The notes beneath the pieces were generated by a model, which was given only the letters and a program-made list of their open reading frames with translations, was not told the DNA's origin and searched no databases. From Bryopsis sp. KO-2023 (Eukaryota > Chlorophyta > Ulvophyceae > Bryopsidales > Bryopsidaceae): 64,000 bases of DNA. This document shows, piece by piece, positions 20,449 to 30,800 of the stretch (its first letter is position 1; each line of letters starts with the position of its first letter). Both the position numbers and the translations under genes were made by a program. Where the stretch lies: NCBI GenBank assembly GCA_030272585.1, contig BSYQ01000001.1:10059001-10123000 (forward strand). The letters are read 5' to 3'.

Positions 20449-20874
20449 TTACTTTGAATATGCCCAGTTTTTCCACACATATAGCATTTAGGATTTGCGC
20501 CTCCACCTCCACGTCCTTGATTCCTGCCACCACCTCGTCCGCGACCTCGGCCACCACCCCGTCCTCGACCTCGACCTTGGCCAATGTTTTGAGCCTGGTC
20601 TGGCTGAGGTTGCTGTTGGCCACCCATCTGGTTTGCCTTATCAGTCTGGGGTTGGTTTTGCTTTTTATTTTGGCCTCGGCCTTTACCTCCGCGCCACCGT
20701 CCGCGGCCACGAAAGTTTCCTCCTCCGGATGAGGCAATAGCATCAAGACGAGCCGCCGTCTGGATCGCCAACTCAATGCCGTGCGGCACTTGAGCCACAG
20801 TTTGTTGTTTGATATGGAACTTTAACCCGTCCACGAAGAAGAAGTACTGTTCTTCATCTGTCATGTTGGGAATC
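20397..20874 (-). CDS. gag: Element Z gag, C-terminal part
   Basis: C-terminal gag fragment separated from its N-terminus (37609-39968) by element C. It has the conserved FFFVDGL stretch, a Gly/Arg/Gln-rich RNA-binding-like tail and one CCHC knuckle (CYMCGKTGHIQSKC). The stop is at 20397-20399. The two halves are in phase across C. Confidence 0.88.
20412..20418 (-). promoter_or_regulatory. Candidate -1 frameshift site, gag-pol of Z
   Basis: The minus strand gag frame reads TGG TTA AAC, giving the heptamer G TTA AAC, the same as in element B, 12 bases before the gag stop codon. The pol frame overlaps and is open. Confidence 0.5.
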
Positions 20875-21395
20875 TGTTACGCGAGGCGCTCCGTACGCCG
20901 ACGCACTTCCGTGTAAAGAGTGAGAGAGGGTGGCGGCTGAGTTCCACAGGGTCACACAAAATCGAATCGAGTCGCACACGGGGTCCACAGTTGCACTCAC
21001 AGAATTACTGACAAGCAAGGTTACATCAAGCGTCCCATTCTTTTAACTCTCGTTCGACTTTCCCGAGGGTGACTAACCACCCGTAACACTCCCACTACCC
21101 TGACTCACAGCCGCCAGTTCTACTCCTGACTCACTCACACACTCACACACAAGCCCAGACTAAAGCACGTTCCCACTCAGATTCAAACCCGAGACCTCCG
21201 CCTCGCGAGTCTCACTTTAGTTGATCGAACCACTGTCTTGACCAGGTGCTCTTGCGGTGGTTTCCTCGCTGTAGTTCAGTAGTATCTCCTCAGGGGAATG
21301 CTGTCATCTACCGGGGATGCATCTGACGCTTCACAGACGTCAGATGCATGACGCTTTTGACGTCTGACGTCCCTGGACGTCAGCAGCTGGTATCA
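20875..21395 (-). repeat. 3' LTR of element C
   Basis: 521 bp, identical by eye to 37083-37603. On the minus strand it starts TGATACC and ends GTAACA. It contains a GACGTC-rich palindromic cluster (plus 21330-21384). Confidence 0.95.
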
Positions 21396-21650
21396 ATTGC
21401 CTCCCCCCTGGGGCAGTTGGTGCCCTCACCAAGTATCCATCAAAGGCATCCTTCTGATTCTGTAAAAGTAACTCTGAACTAGGGTGATGCAAATCCCAAG
21501 CTCCCTGCACTTCTGAAAGGATAATTAGATCCCCATAAAATCCTTAACCCACAGAAGTTCAGAAAACACTTCACTGCCCTTATGCACCCCATCCCCTAGT
21601 CACTGGGATTCCTGATCCTTCAGCCACAGAATCAAAAGTGCATCTAACTT
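21396..21650 (-). other. 3' untranslated region and polypurine tract of C
   Basis: On the minus strand CCCCAGGGGGGAGGCAAT directly precedes the 3' LTR and is the plus-strand primer. The rest is short non-coding sequence after the pol stop. Confidence 0.75.
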
Positions 21651-24600
21651 CTACCTGATCCCAGCTCTCCTCTTATAATCAGCCAGGATCTCTGATGCAT
21701 TCAATAAATTGTCTTGGGGTTCCCATGTTGCTTCACTAAGTGGATACCCCTTCCAGACTACTAAAAATCTTCTTTTCTTTCCTGAAAATTTATGTCTTAC
21801 TACAGCCTCAACTTCAAATTCCTCTTCTCCCTCAGAATCTAATTCTGCTGGAGGTGCCATTACTTCCCTAGGAAACTTAGCACTTTCTTGAAGTTTTCTT
21901 AACTTTGATACATGAAATACAGGATGTAATTTCCATCCATCTGGTAACACCAATCTATATGCCACAGATCCCACTGCAGCAGCAATAACAAAAGGCCCTA
22001 TATACCTTCTTCTGATTTTCACTGGAATATGTTTCAAGACTGATAAATTCAATGTCTTTGTGGAGAGCAACACCTTTTCTCCCACTTGAAACTGTACATC
22101 TCTTCTCCTTTTATTTGCTTGCTGCCTCATCTTCTCTTGGGCTGTTTTATATCTGTCTTTGGCATCATTGATGACTTCCTGCATATGAGATATCATCTCT
22201 TGTACTGACTCTGCTTCTGCTTGAGCTTTTCCAGCCAGTAGATCCCCTGGTAACTGGGGATGCACTCCATACATCAAGTAAAAGGGACTGTACCCTGTAG
22301 CAGTGTGTACAGCATTGTTGGCTGCAAATTCAGCCATCCCCAAGCCTTGCATCCATGTCTCTGGATGATCCTCAACATAGGGTCTGAGGAAATTCTCTAA
22401 GGTTCTGATACTGACTTCACTCTGTCCATCAGTTTGAGGATGGAAGGCTGTGGACATCCTCACTTTAGTGCCCACACACTTCATTAACTCCTGCCAAAAT
22501 TTGCTTGTAAATCTAGTGTCCCTATCACTGATTATCACACTGGGAATCCCATGATTCCTAAAGATGTGATCAAAGAATATTCTTGCATACCCTGGTGCAT
22601 CTATTGTTTTGCTGCAGGGTATGAACTTCACCATCTTAGTCAATCTATCAACAAATACTGCAATGGAATCAAATCCATCAACAGGGGGTAAATCAGTCAC
22701 TAAATCAGTAGTGATCTGACTCCATTTCTTATCAGCTACTGGAATAGGTTGCAGCAATCCCTTCTGAGCCCTCAACTCAGGTTTCATTTGCTGGCAAACC
22801 TCACATGTCCTAACATATTCCTGGACATCCTTTTTCATATCATTCCAGTAGTATTTCCTGGACATCAGCTCCAGAGTTCTCTCTATCCCCAGATGTCCAG
22901 AGATCTGATTATCATGTCCTTCAGTAAGGACTTTCATTCTCAGTTCCTGAGGAACCCATAATTTCATAAGTCCATCCTGAGTTTGATAAATCAACAACCC
23001 TGATTCATTGATTCCATATCCTGGAATTCTTTCCCCATCCAGTATTTGACTGTAGATGTCTTTGATTTCAACATCTGCCAGTGTTGCTTGCTCCCAGAGT
23101 GTAATCTCCTCCACACTAGGTTGTAAGGAGCTTACTACATTCACTTGATTCTCTGCTGGTAAACTTCTTGATAGTGCATCAGCAACCAAATTCAGTTTCC
23201 CTTGGATGTACTGAATTTTTGGTTTGATGCTGAGGAAATGTCCTGCCCTGAGCCACCTGGCTTGGGGTCTTGACATCATCTTTTGATCCATAAAATTTGT
23301 GAGTGGCTGGTGGTCTGTAAAGACTGTGACTTCTCCTGGGCAGCCTTCTAAGTAGTGCCTCCACTGCATCAAGCAGTAGGCTATTCCCAGGAGTTCCCTT
23401 TCATACACTGAGTAATTTTGTTCTGATTTTGATAATCTTCTACTGCAAAAGGCTATGGGCTGTAATCCAGAGCCATGATCCTGACAGAGAACTCCTCCAG
23501 TTGCTTCCCCAGATGCATCACTAATCACAGTGTAATCCTTTACTGGATTAGGATGGATCAGCACTGGTTTCCCCATCAATGCAGTTTTCAGTGTTTGGAA
23601 GGCTATTTCCTGAGCAGATCCCCACTCCCACATGACATCCTTCTTAGTTAAGTCATGCAGGGGGCCTGCTATTTTTGCAAAATCAGGAATAAATCTTCTA
23701 TAGAAGGATACCATCCCCAGAAAACTCCTGACATCAGTAACTGTTTTTAAGGGCTTCCAATCCCTGATTGCCTTAACCTTCACATCCATTGCTGAGATCC
23801 CTTTTTCACTCAACCAAAATCCACAGAAATCTGTTTCCCTCACACAGATTTCACTTTTAGTGGCCTTTGCAAATAGACTATACTTCTGTAGCCTGGCTAA
23901 GACTGCTGCTAGATGCTCTACATGCTCAGAGATGCTCTTAGAATAGATTAAGAGATCATCAATGAAGATCAGCACAAAGATATCCAGCATATCCTTGAAG
24001 ATATCATTAACCATGTTCATGTATTGTGCTGGAGCATTAGTAAGTCCAAAGGAGAGTACTTTGAACTGATAGTGTCCAAATCTGCTCCTGAAGGCAGTCT
24101 TAGGCCTATCCTCTTCCCTTAGAGGCATCTGCCAGTAGCCTGATCTCAAGTCTATCTTTGTGAAGTATTTTGCCCCATGCACCCTGTCAATCATCTCCTC
24201 TGGTAAGGGCAGAGGGTATCTGTTTTTAATTGTTTTTTTATTCAGCCATCTGTAATCTAAGCACATTCTGAGCCCTCCATCTTTCTTAGGGACAAACAGA
24301 ATAGGTGCCCCAAATGGTGATTGTGATGGTTCAATGAAATCCATCTCCAAAAGGTAATCTAACTGTCTTTTAACCTCATCTAACTCAAGAGGAGACAGTT
24401 TATACAGTGGCCTGTACATGGGTTCAGTACCCTCCTCCAGATCAATCCTGAATTCATGACCCAGCCTGGTAGGAGGTACACCTTTAGGCAAATCTTTTGC
24501 AAACACTTTTCTGTACTGAGTCAGTACTTCCTTAATCCTGGGATTCATATCCTCCTGCAGGATTTTCTGTAGATCATCCCCTTCCCTTTGTTCTGGGATT

Positions 24601-25520
24601 GTTTCTACTCCAGTCTTTGATTCATCCTCTGGCCTAATCACCACCATGATGATGTGTTTGATTTCCCCTTTTTCTATCTGTCTTTTGATTCTGCCACTAG
24701 AACAAAAGGAAAGTTCTGTAGCTCCAGTGGGCTTGAGATGATATTCAGGCATCACTGAGAGTGGTAATTTTACACTCTTTCTGCCCTTGTTTACTGTGAT
24801 TATTCCTGACTTAAAATCCACTTTGGGATTGTAGTGTATGAGCCAGGGCAATCCCAGCAGGATTGGGTGATTACTGTCTGGGAAGACATCAGCATCAAAT
24901 GAGAGCTGGATCTTTCCACAGACAAAAGGGATGCCAAAACATCTCCCCACTGACTTCCTTTCTGTACCATCTAGAAACTTAACAGGAGTTTCTTGTGGTT
25001 TGTATTGCAGTCCCAGTTCCTTGACTGCATCCATGCTAATATAATTAGCAGTGGATCCTGTATCAATGTATGCTGTAGCTTTCTTTGCACCAATAAATCC
25101 TGCCAGTTCATATCCTCTATATGCTGCTGTAGCCTGAGCTACTGCAGTCTGAACTGGTTCCTTTCCCTCAACATTTCCTTCCACTCTAGTGGGTAAACTC
25201 ACAGTGGCCTCTGTTTGTTTATCCACTCTCTTTTGAGACTGCTTTTGCTTTTGAATTAACACTCCTGGAGTGACCCCATCCAGTGTGTTTGCTTCCTGTT
25301 CTGTTGCAATAGGGGCTGCAACCACAGGTGTCTCTTGAACACCATCATTTAGTGAGGCTGGTGTTTTTGTAGTGGGTTCTTTAATTTCAATATCATCAGG
25401 AGGCTTAGCTGACCCAACACTAGCCTCCTCTTTTAGTTTCCCTTCTTCAGGGCTTTCTGAGCTTGGGACAGTTTGGGACACTGTCTTACCCCATGCTCTG
25501 TGCTTCCACATAGAAAACAC
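21651..25520 (-). CDS. pol: Element C pol: protease, RT, RNase H, integrase, chromodomain
   Basis: 1289 open codons in the -1 frame relative to gag, overlapping it by 88 bases. Retropepsin with AYIDTGSTANYI (D-T-G) near residue 153. RT with FIDD near residue 517. RNase H with SDAS and TDHQP motifs. Integrase with an HHCC finger (CEVCQQMK) and DD35E core (TTDLVTDL, ISDRDTRF, HPQTDGQSE). C-terminal chromodomain (FLVVWKGY, TWEPQDNL). Intact and probably functional apart from the gag break by D. The DNA is less GC-rich than elements A, B and Z, a different composition although the layout is the same. Confidence 0.95.
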   Translation of the reverse strand: MFSMWKHRAWGKTVSQTVPSSESPEEGKLKEEASVGSAKPPDDIEIKEPTTKTPASLNDGVQETPVVAAPIATEQEANTLDGVTPGVLIQKQKQSQKRVDKQTEATVSLPTRVEGNVEGKEPVQTAVAQATAAYRGYELAGFIGAKKATAYIDTGSTANYISMDAVKELGLQYKPQETPVKFLDGTERKSVGRCFGIPFVCGKIQLSFDADVFPDSNHPILLGLPWLIHYNPKVDFKSGIITVNKGRKSVKLPLSVMPEYHLKPTGATELSFCSSGRIKRQIEKGEIKHIIMVVIRPEDESKTGVETIPEQREGDDLQKILQEDMNPRIKEVLTQYRKVFAKDLPKGVPPTRLGHEFRIDLEEGTEPMYRPLYKLSPLELDEVKRQLDYLLEMDFIEPSQSPFGAPILFVPKKDGGLRMCLDYRWLNKKTIKNRYPLPLPEEMIDRVHGAKYFTKIDLRSGYWQMPLREEDRPKTAFRSRFGHYQFKVLSFGLTNAPAQYMNMVNDIFKDMLDIFVLIFIDDLLIYSKSISEHVEHLAAVLARLQKYSLFAKATKSEICVRETDFCGFWLSEKGISAMDVKVKAIRDWKPLKTVTDVRSFLGMVSFYRRFIPDFAKIAGPLHDLTKKDVMWEWGSAQEIAFQTLKTALMGKPVLIHPNPVKDYTVISDASGEATGGVLCQDHGSGLQPIAFCSRRLSKSEQNYSVYERELLGIAYCLMQWRHYLEGCPGEVTVFTDHQPLTNFMDQKMMSRPQARWLRAGHFLSIKPKIQYIQGKLNLVADALSRSLPAENQVNVVSSLQPSVEEITLWEQATLADVEIKDIYSQILDGERIPGYGINESGLLIYQTQDGLMKLWVPQELRMKVLTEGHDNQISGHLGIERTLELMSRKYYWNDMKKDVQEYVRTCEVCQQMKPELRAQKGLLQPIPVADKKWSQITTDLVTDLPPVDGFDSIAVFVDRLTKMVKFIPCSKTIDAPGYARIFFDHIFRNHGIPSVIISDRDTRFTSKFWQELMKCVGTKVRMSTAFHPQTDGQSEVSIRTLENFLRPYVEDHPETWMQGLGMAEFAANNAVHTATGYSPFYLMYGVHPQLPGDLLAGKAQAEAESVQEMISHMQEVINDAKDRYKTAQEKMRQQANKRRRDVQFQVGEKVLLSTKTLNLSVLKHIPVKIRRRYIGPFVIAAAVGSVAYRLVLPDGWKLHPVFHVSKLRKLQESAKFPREVMAPPAELDSEGEEEFEVEAVVRHKFSGKKRRFLVVWKGYPLSEATWEPQDNLLNASEILADYKRRAGIR

Positions 25521-27642
25521 TTAAAGGATCCTCCCCTTGAGGGTCTAGATCCCATCTGACCTCTCTGTTGCACAGCTTTAACTGAGTTTGCTGCAAGAGA
25601 TAGTTGTGGTGTTGCAGCAGCTATCACTGCTGACATCTGTGTATTCCTTTGTCCAAATCTTCCCCTCCCTCTACCTCTGCCTCTAAAGCTGCTAGTAGTG
25701 CCACCTCTACTGCCTATAGTTGCAGAGAGTCTTTGAACTGTGAGGATGGCCTTATCCAGATCCCCATCACACAGGGTCATAACCTGTGCTTGCATATTTC
25801 TATCTGAGAGCCCATCCACAAAAGCTGCATATCTTTCTTCTTGAGGTAGGTTGGGGAGTCTAAACATCAGCTTTCTGAAGAGCCTGATGTAGCCTAAGGC
25901 AGTTCCAGTCTGCCTTAGAGTTCTTAACTGTTTTCTGGCAGTCTCTATTAGGGAGACTGGCTCAAAAACATTCCTTAGTTCTTGAGTGAACTCTTGCCAG
26001 CTAGCATACTCTGCTTTTTCCTGATTCATGATCTGTATATCCATCAGGTTTAACCAGCTAAGTGCATCTCCCTGGAGATGTGACTGAAAACAGGATAACC
26101 AGTCTCTCTCTAAGATGTGTTGATTCTGCAACCATCTCTTCATTCCTAGTATCCATTCTGTTGCAGACATCCTTTCATCTCCTGTGAATTTCTCTGGGGG
26201 AGTGAGCTTAATCTGTTTGCTGTAAGGTCTCTCAGGACCTTGTCCTGAACCTCCTGATGTGCCACTAGGATCTCTATCAGGTGGTCCTCCTCCTGGGGGT
26301 CCTCCATCACCACCTCCACCACCACCTCCACCATTTCCTGGCCCTGGAAATCCAGATCCAGATGCTCTAGGCATGTTTGGCCTGTCTTGTCCATTTGGGC
26401 CATTTGATCCATTTGGATCCCCTGGATTTCCTCCAGGTGCACCACCACTAGGTGCTCTTTGACTTGTTAATTGCTCAAAGGGATTTGGTGGTCTGATTCC
26501 CATGCCTGATGGTGCTGGGGTAGTGCCCACTGTAAATGTAGCTGGTGGAACTACAGTGGCTGGTGACATGGACAATGTGGGGATTGGTGATCCCATTGGA
26601 AGTGATTGTCCTGTAGTTAGGTCTATAAGACCCAAAGAAGAAGGTCCTGGGGGTAATGGAACTGCTAGAGTGGGTGGTAGTAACCCCACAGTTGCAGGTG
26701 CTCCATTAGTAACTGGTGGTAGCACCAGCTCTGCTGCTGAAGTAGGTTGAATTTCCTGCTCTTCTTGTCCCTCTGTACTCAATCCTTCTGTGACTGTTTG
26801 CATCATATACACTGGGACTTCCAGTGGTTGTGTAGGCACAACTGATGCCTGTACATACTCCTTCAGCATTCTATCCATTGTGTGCTTAAGAGATAGCTCT
26901 TCTTTCTGTCTAGCTTCTCTTTCTCTTTCCACTAGTACAAGGGCTGTTTGTTCCTCTTTTTGGACTTGTCCTTTCACTGCTTGCAATTCAGAATACAAAT
27001 CTTGCATTTGTTTCTGATAAGTTTGCTGGAACATTCCTTGTTCCTGATGCATTTGCTCTTCCTTCTGCACTTGTCCCTTAATTGTCTGCAGTTCGGAAAA
27101 CAAGTCTTGCATCTGCTTATTCTGTTCAGTCTGATGAGATTGCTGGAACAGCCCCTGTTCCTGTTGCATCTGATCTTTCAGATATGCAATACTCTGTGCA
27201 TGAGATTTTCCTGTTTCCAGGATTTCTTCTCTCAACTGTGCATAATGTGTACTCAGTTGCTCTTGCACATCAGTCACAAATGACTGCTTCATTGACTGTA
27301 GATGGTCTGTAAGCTGTGCTAGCTTTTCTGTCGTCGACTCGACATTCTGTCGCAGAACGACCTGGAGGTCGTTGACTTCAGTTTCGACCCTTTGCTGACT
27401 TTCTTGAGTTCGATGAACGAACTCACGGAGACCTTGAATTTTTTGCTCCGTCTTTTGGTCGACAGCCACTATGGCTTTTTCCATGTCTGTATGAATAGTT
27501 TGGAAGGAACTTTTCAAGTCCGTTGCTACTGTTTCGCGCCAGACTGCAAGCTGAGCTTGCAGCTGACCTCCTCCTTCAGAACCAGACTCCGTCCGGTTTA
27601 TCTGAATGTTCTGCGTGTTGTGAACAACCTGCATAGCAGACT
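25433..27642 (-). CDS. gag: Element C gag, main part
   Basis: About 735 codons. The N-terminal third is Gln/Glu-rich coiled coil, including a repeated segment (KQMQDLYSELQAVKGQVQKEEQ-like units, plus 26950-27130). A Pro/Thr/Val-rich region and a Gly/Pro linker follow, then a gag domain with LRQTGTALGYIRLFRKLMF. An Arg/Gly tail leads to one CCHC knuckle (CFLCGSTEHGVRQC). The apparent start at 27634 is not the original one: the frame is open upstream to element D at 27643 and continues in phase on the far side of D to an ATG at 36666-36668. Confidence 0.9.
25436..25442 (-). promoter_or_regulatory. Canonical -1 frameshift heptamer GGGAAAC, gag-pol of C
   Basis: In the gag phase the minus strand reads AAG GGA AAC TAA, giving G GGA AAC directly before the stop. 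GGGAAAC is a classical retroviral slippage site (simian type D retrovirus gag-pro). Pol is in the matching -1 frame and open. Confidence 0.75.
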
Positions 27643-27872
27643 TGATACGAGGTGACGAGGTTAGTGTCTAGATGTCCCATCGGTGAGTGGGTGTGTCACT
27701 GTAGAGTAAGGGGTTAGTGTGTTGTGGACGGTATAAAAGGGGTTGTATTTTTGACATTGTGTAACCTTTGGGGCTGGGTTTGCTATTGTGTTGTGTTCCC
27801 ACGTTCTACCCTCCTCCACTTGGAGGAGGGCCCCTATCTACCCTTCCTCCTCTGGGGGAAGGGCCCCTATCA
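27643..27872 (+). repeat. 5' LTR of element D
   Basis: 230 bp, TGATACGAGG...CTATCA, with a TATA box (TATAAAAG, 27732-27739). The 3' half has two GGAGG...CCCCTATC-type inverted motifs. Identical by eye to 36370-36599. Confidence 0.95.
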
Positions 27873-27875
27873 TTT

Positions 27876-27887
27876 TGGTTTCGGAGC
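27876..27887 (+). other. Primer binding site of element D
   Basis: TGGTTTCGGAGC, three bases after the 5' LTR, shared with all other elements here. Confidence 0.85.
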
Positions 27888-30800
27888 TTGGGCGTCCCTA
27901 AACGACGAGGACGGACGACCCTGTAGGAGGAGCCACCTGACGACGAAAAGTCAGTGGCTAGGTTAAGTGCCTATCAAGAGGGGATGGGCAAGGAGTGATG
28001 GCACCAAAGGGGGTGGTGCTAGGTGGGATCGAAGGAGCGCGAGTGCGAGCGACGAGTTCGTAAGCACTGGAAAGGTCGGGGTAGAGGCGAGGAGAAGGAA
28101 ACGAAAAGGAACCCGTCGCAGGAAGAGATCTAAGGGTCAGATCTACAGAAATCTGCAGGTGACCTTGTGACTGTTAACCTAAAGGACAGCACAGTGGTCG
28201 AAAAGAGTTCGAAACAGGTCGAAAGAGTTCGAAAAGCAGTGGGAAGAAAAGTTGAGAGCTTAAGTTTCCCTAAGACAGAGTTTCGACAGAACCTTTAAAT
28301 TTCTGGAAGAAGATCTACAGCAGATCTGCAAAGATCTCCTACAAACGAACCACCTATGGACGAACCAAGTTCGAGTCAACGTTTGTGAGGGAAGTTCGAC
28401 ACACGGACGGCCAACGCGTGGTGGCGGATAGTTGCTGCGCAAGAAGTCGACGACTGCGCCTGTGACAGCTGCCAGAAATTCCGTTGTCGGACATACAGTC
28501 ATGTCACACTGTGTTACAGCGGAATTTGGCAGAGCGGAAGTATCACAGCGGAATCCGCGGAGCGGAAGTGTTACATCGGAATCCGCAGAGCGGAAATGGC
28601 GAGCCGGAAGTGCAGCGGACGAGCCAAAGTCAGACAGCGAATGGAAAAGGCCAGAGTCTGACAGCGGACAAAATGGCGCAGCGGACAAAATAGGTGGCGG
28701 AAAAAGGGAGCGGACAGAACTCCGAGGTAGTTCGCCAGAGCCGGAAAAACGAAGTCCGCCAAAGCGGTTAAACAGAAACGGCGGAGAGTGAGAGCGGACA
28801 GAGGCAGAAGGCGGGCAAAGTGGCCCAGTGACCCGCTGCCCTTACACTCTGCTGGGCGGACAATGATATTCCAACGAGAAGGAAGAATAGGCGGTGTTGT
28901 TGTGAGCTGAAGCGGTTGAGCTTGGAGGAGCACCAGCGGACACACAACACGGAATATCAGCGGACTATCGAGGCTAGAACTACGGTAGTTTCACGATCGC
29001 GTTGGAGGCGGATTTTAATACATCAAGAGTCGGAGGCGGTCATGAAACAGAAGCTGGAGGTTGTGTTACATGGCAGGAGCAGAAACGAGTCTGTATCAAC
29101 GCACAAACCGCCTCGGCTGATCACCCAGCGGATTAGCAACCGCAAAAGAGCGGATTTTCAGTGCGAAGATAACAAGACAAAGACCACATACTGCCGGAAG
29201 TTGGACCATAGCGGAAGAATGTAAGCACAACTAGCGACAAGAAGACAAAGAGAGAAAAGAAGTCGCCAGGCTAATAAAGAGCGGAAGAGCGGCCTGCCAG
29301 TTACCTACAAATCGAGTTCAAGCGATAGTGGAGTTCAACGCGCCCAAGTGGGGGATTAAACCGCCTGCAAAGCTGCTAAGTACGCAGGGCGGAAGAGAAG
29401 GAATCATCTGCTAAGCTATTAAGTATGCAGAATGATTTGTTGCAGAAGGAGCTGTTGGAGAGTATAGTTCGTTTGGAATGGACTTTCAATAGGCCAAGAC
29501 CTCACACAAGCGGATATAAGACGAGCGGATTAAATGTAGCTTGCCGCGAGCTATCGAGCATTCTCGAGAGCTTGAATCTGATTAAGGAGCACGCAATAGC
29601 AGTGCCACATTGGATGTTTGTGACTTAATGTTATGAACGGGCAAGTGAAGCATTGTTGAAGCTCTGAGCGGATATCTTGTGGGTAAACTTTGAGGTCTAA
29701 TGGATGTGGTAGCGGATTGTGATATTCCGGGCTGAGTGAAGAAGAAGAATTAGAGGTTATTGCCGTGGAAGTGTCTGGTGGTATTCTTTGGAACTAACCG
29801 AGTTTCCATGGAACCAACCGAGGATCACGAGCGGACAAATTCATTCTCTTTTCAACAGCGGAATAGCAGAGGCGGACTAAATGAGGTCGTCAAGGCGGAT
29901 TAAATTAGACCGTCAAGAACCTGAGCCAGAGCGGAAATAAAAGAGCCAACCTGGATGATCAGGTCCAAGGACTATTGGCTGAAAGACTAAGCGGAATCAT
30001 ACGTCTGGTCAGGGCGGACACTACCACAAACCATTGAGCGGATATGGCTCACAATACTAGCCATACATGGAAGTCTAGCGCCAAGAACAACACCCAAAAG
30101 TCTAAGGAGTATTCATCGACCAAATTACAGCCGTCAGACTATTGCACTAAGCGGACTAAAAGCTAAGGCAAAGGCGGACTGTCAGCGCGGACTGCTGAGG
30201 CAGAATGCAAAGGCGATGAGGGGGTGTGTCTTGAGCGGAAATTCCAATGCAGCAAAGGTGCAAGCGGACTAAGTGACAGACAATATATCATATGGAGCAT
30301 TCAAATTGATCACCGACAAGCGTGTTCTGTCAAATGGAGCGCGAGCAAAGAGTCAGCGGATTTTTGTCAGAAGCAAGAGCACAAGCGGATTATCAAGTGG
30401 ATTGGAAGTAAGGGCGGATTATACTCGTATTAGCCAGTGTAAGGCATTGAGTTATCCGAACCTGAAGAGTGGAAAAAGCTACCAAGCGGATAAGGAGTGC
30501 GACTGACAAAACAATGTAAAGGAAAAGCGCAAACTCAAGGATCAGCGGAAAAAGTTATGTGTCTTGGAGAGTTGAGCGCTGAATAATGGATTCTACTGTT
30601 GACAAGCGGACAAAATTATGGAAGGTCCTGCAAACGACAAAGCATGCGGAAAAAGATGCATAAGAGCATGTCGGAGTGGAGGAAACTTGTCAGAGAAGCG
30701 GATTATTTAGTGCCAGGGAGATGAGTCCTACCACAGAAGACACATTTGGATGAAGTACTTCACAGGAACGGAATTGCATCATCACCAAGACTTCAAGAGT

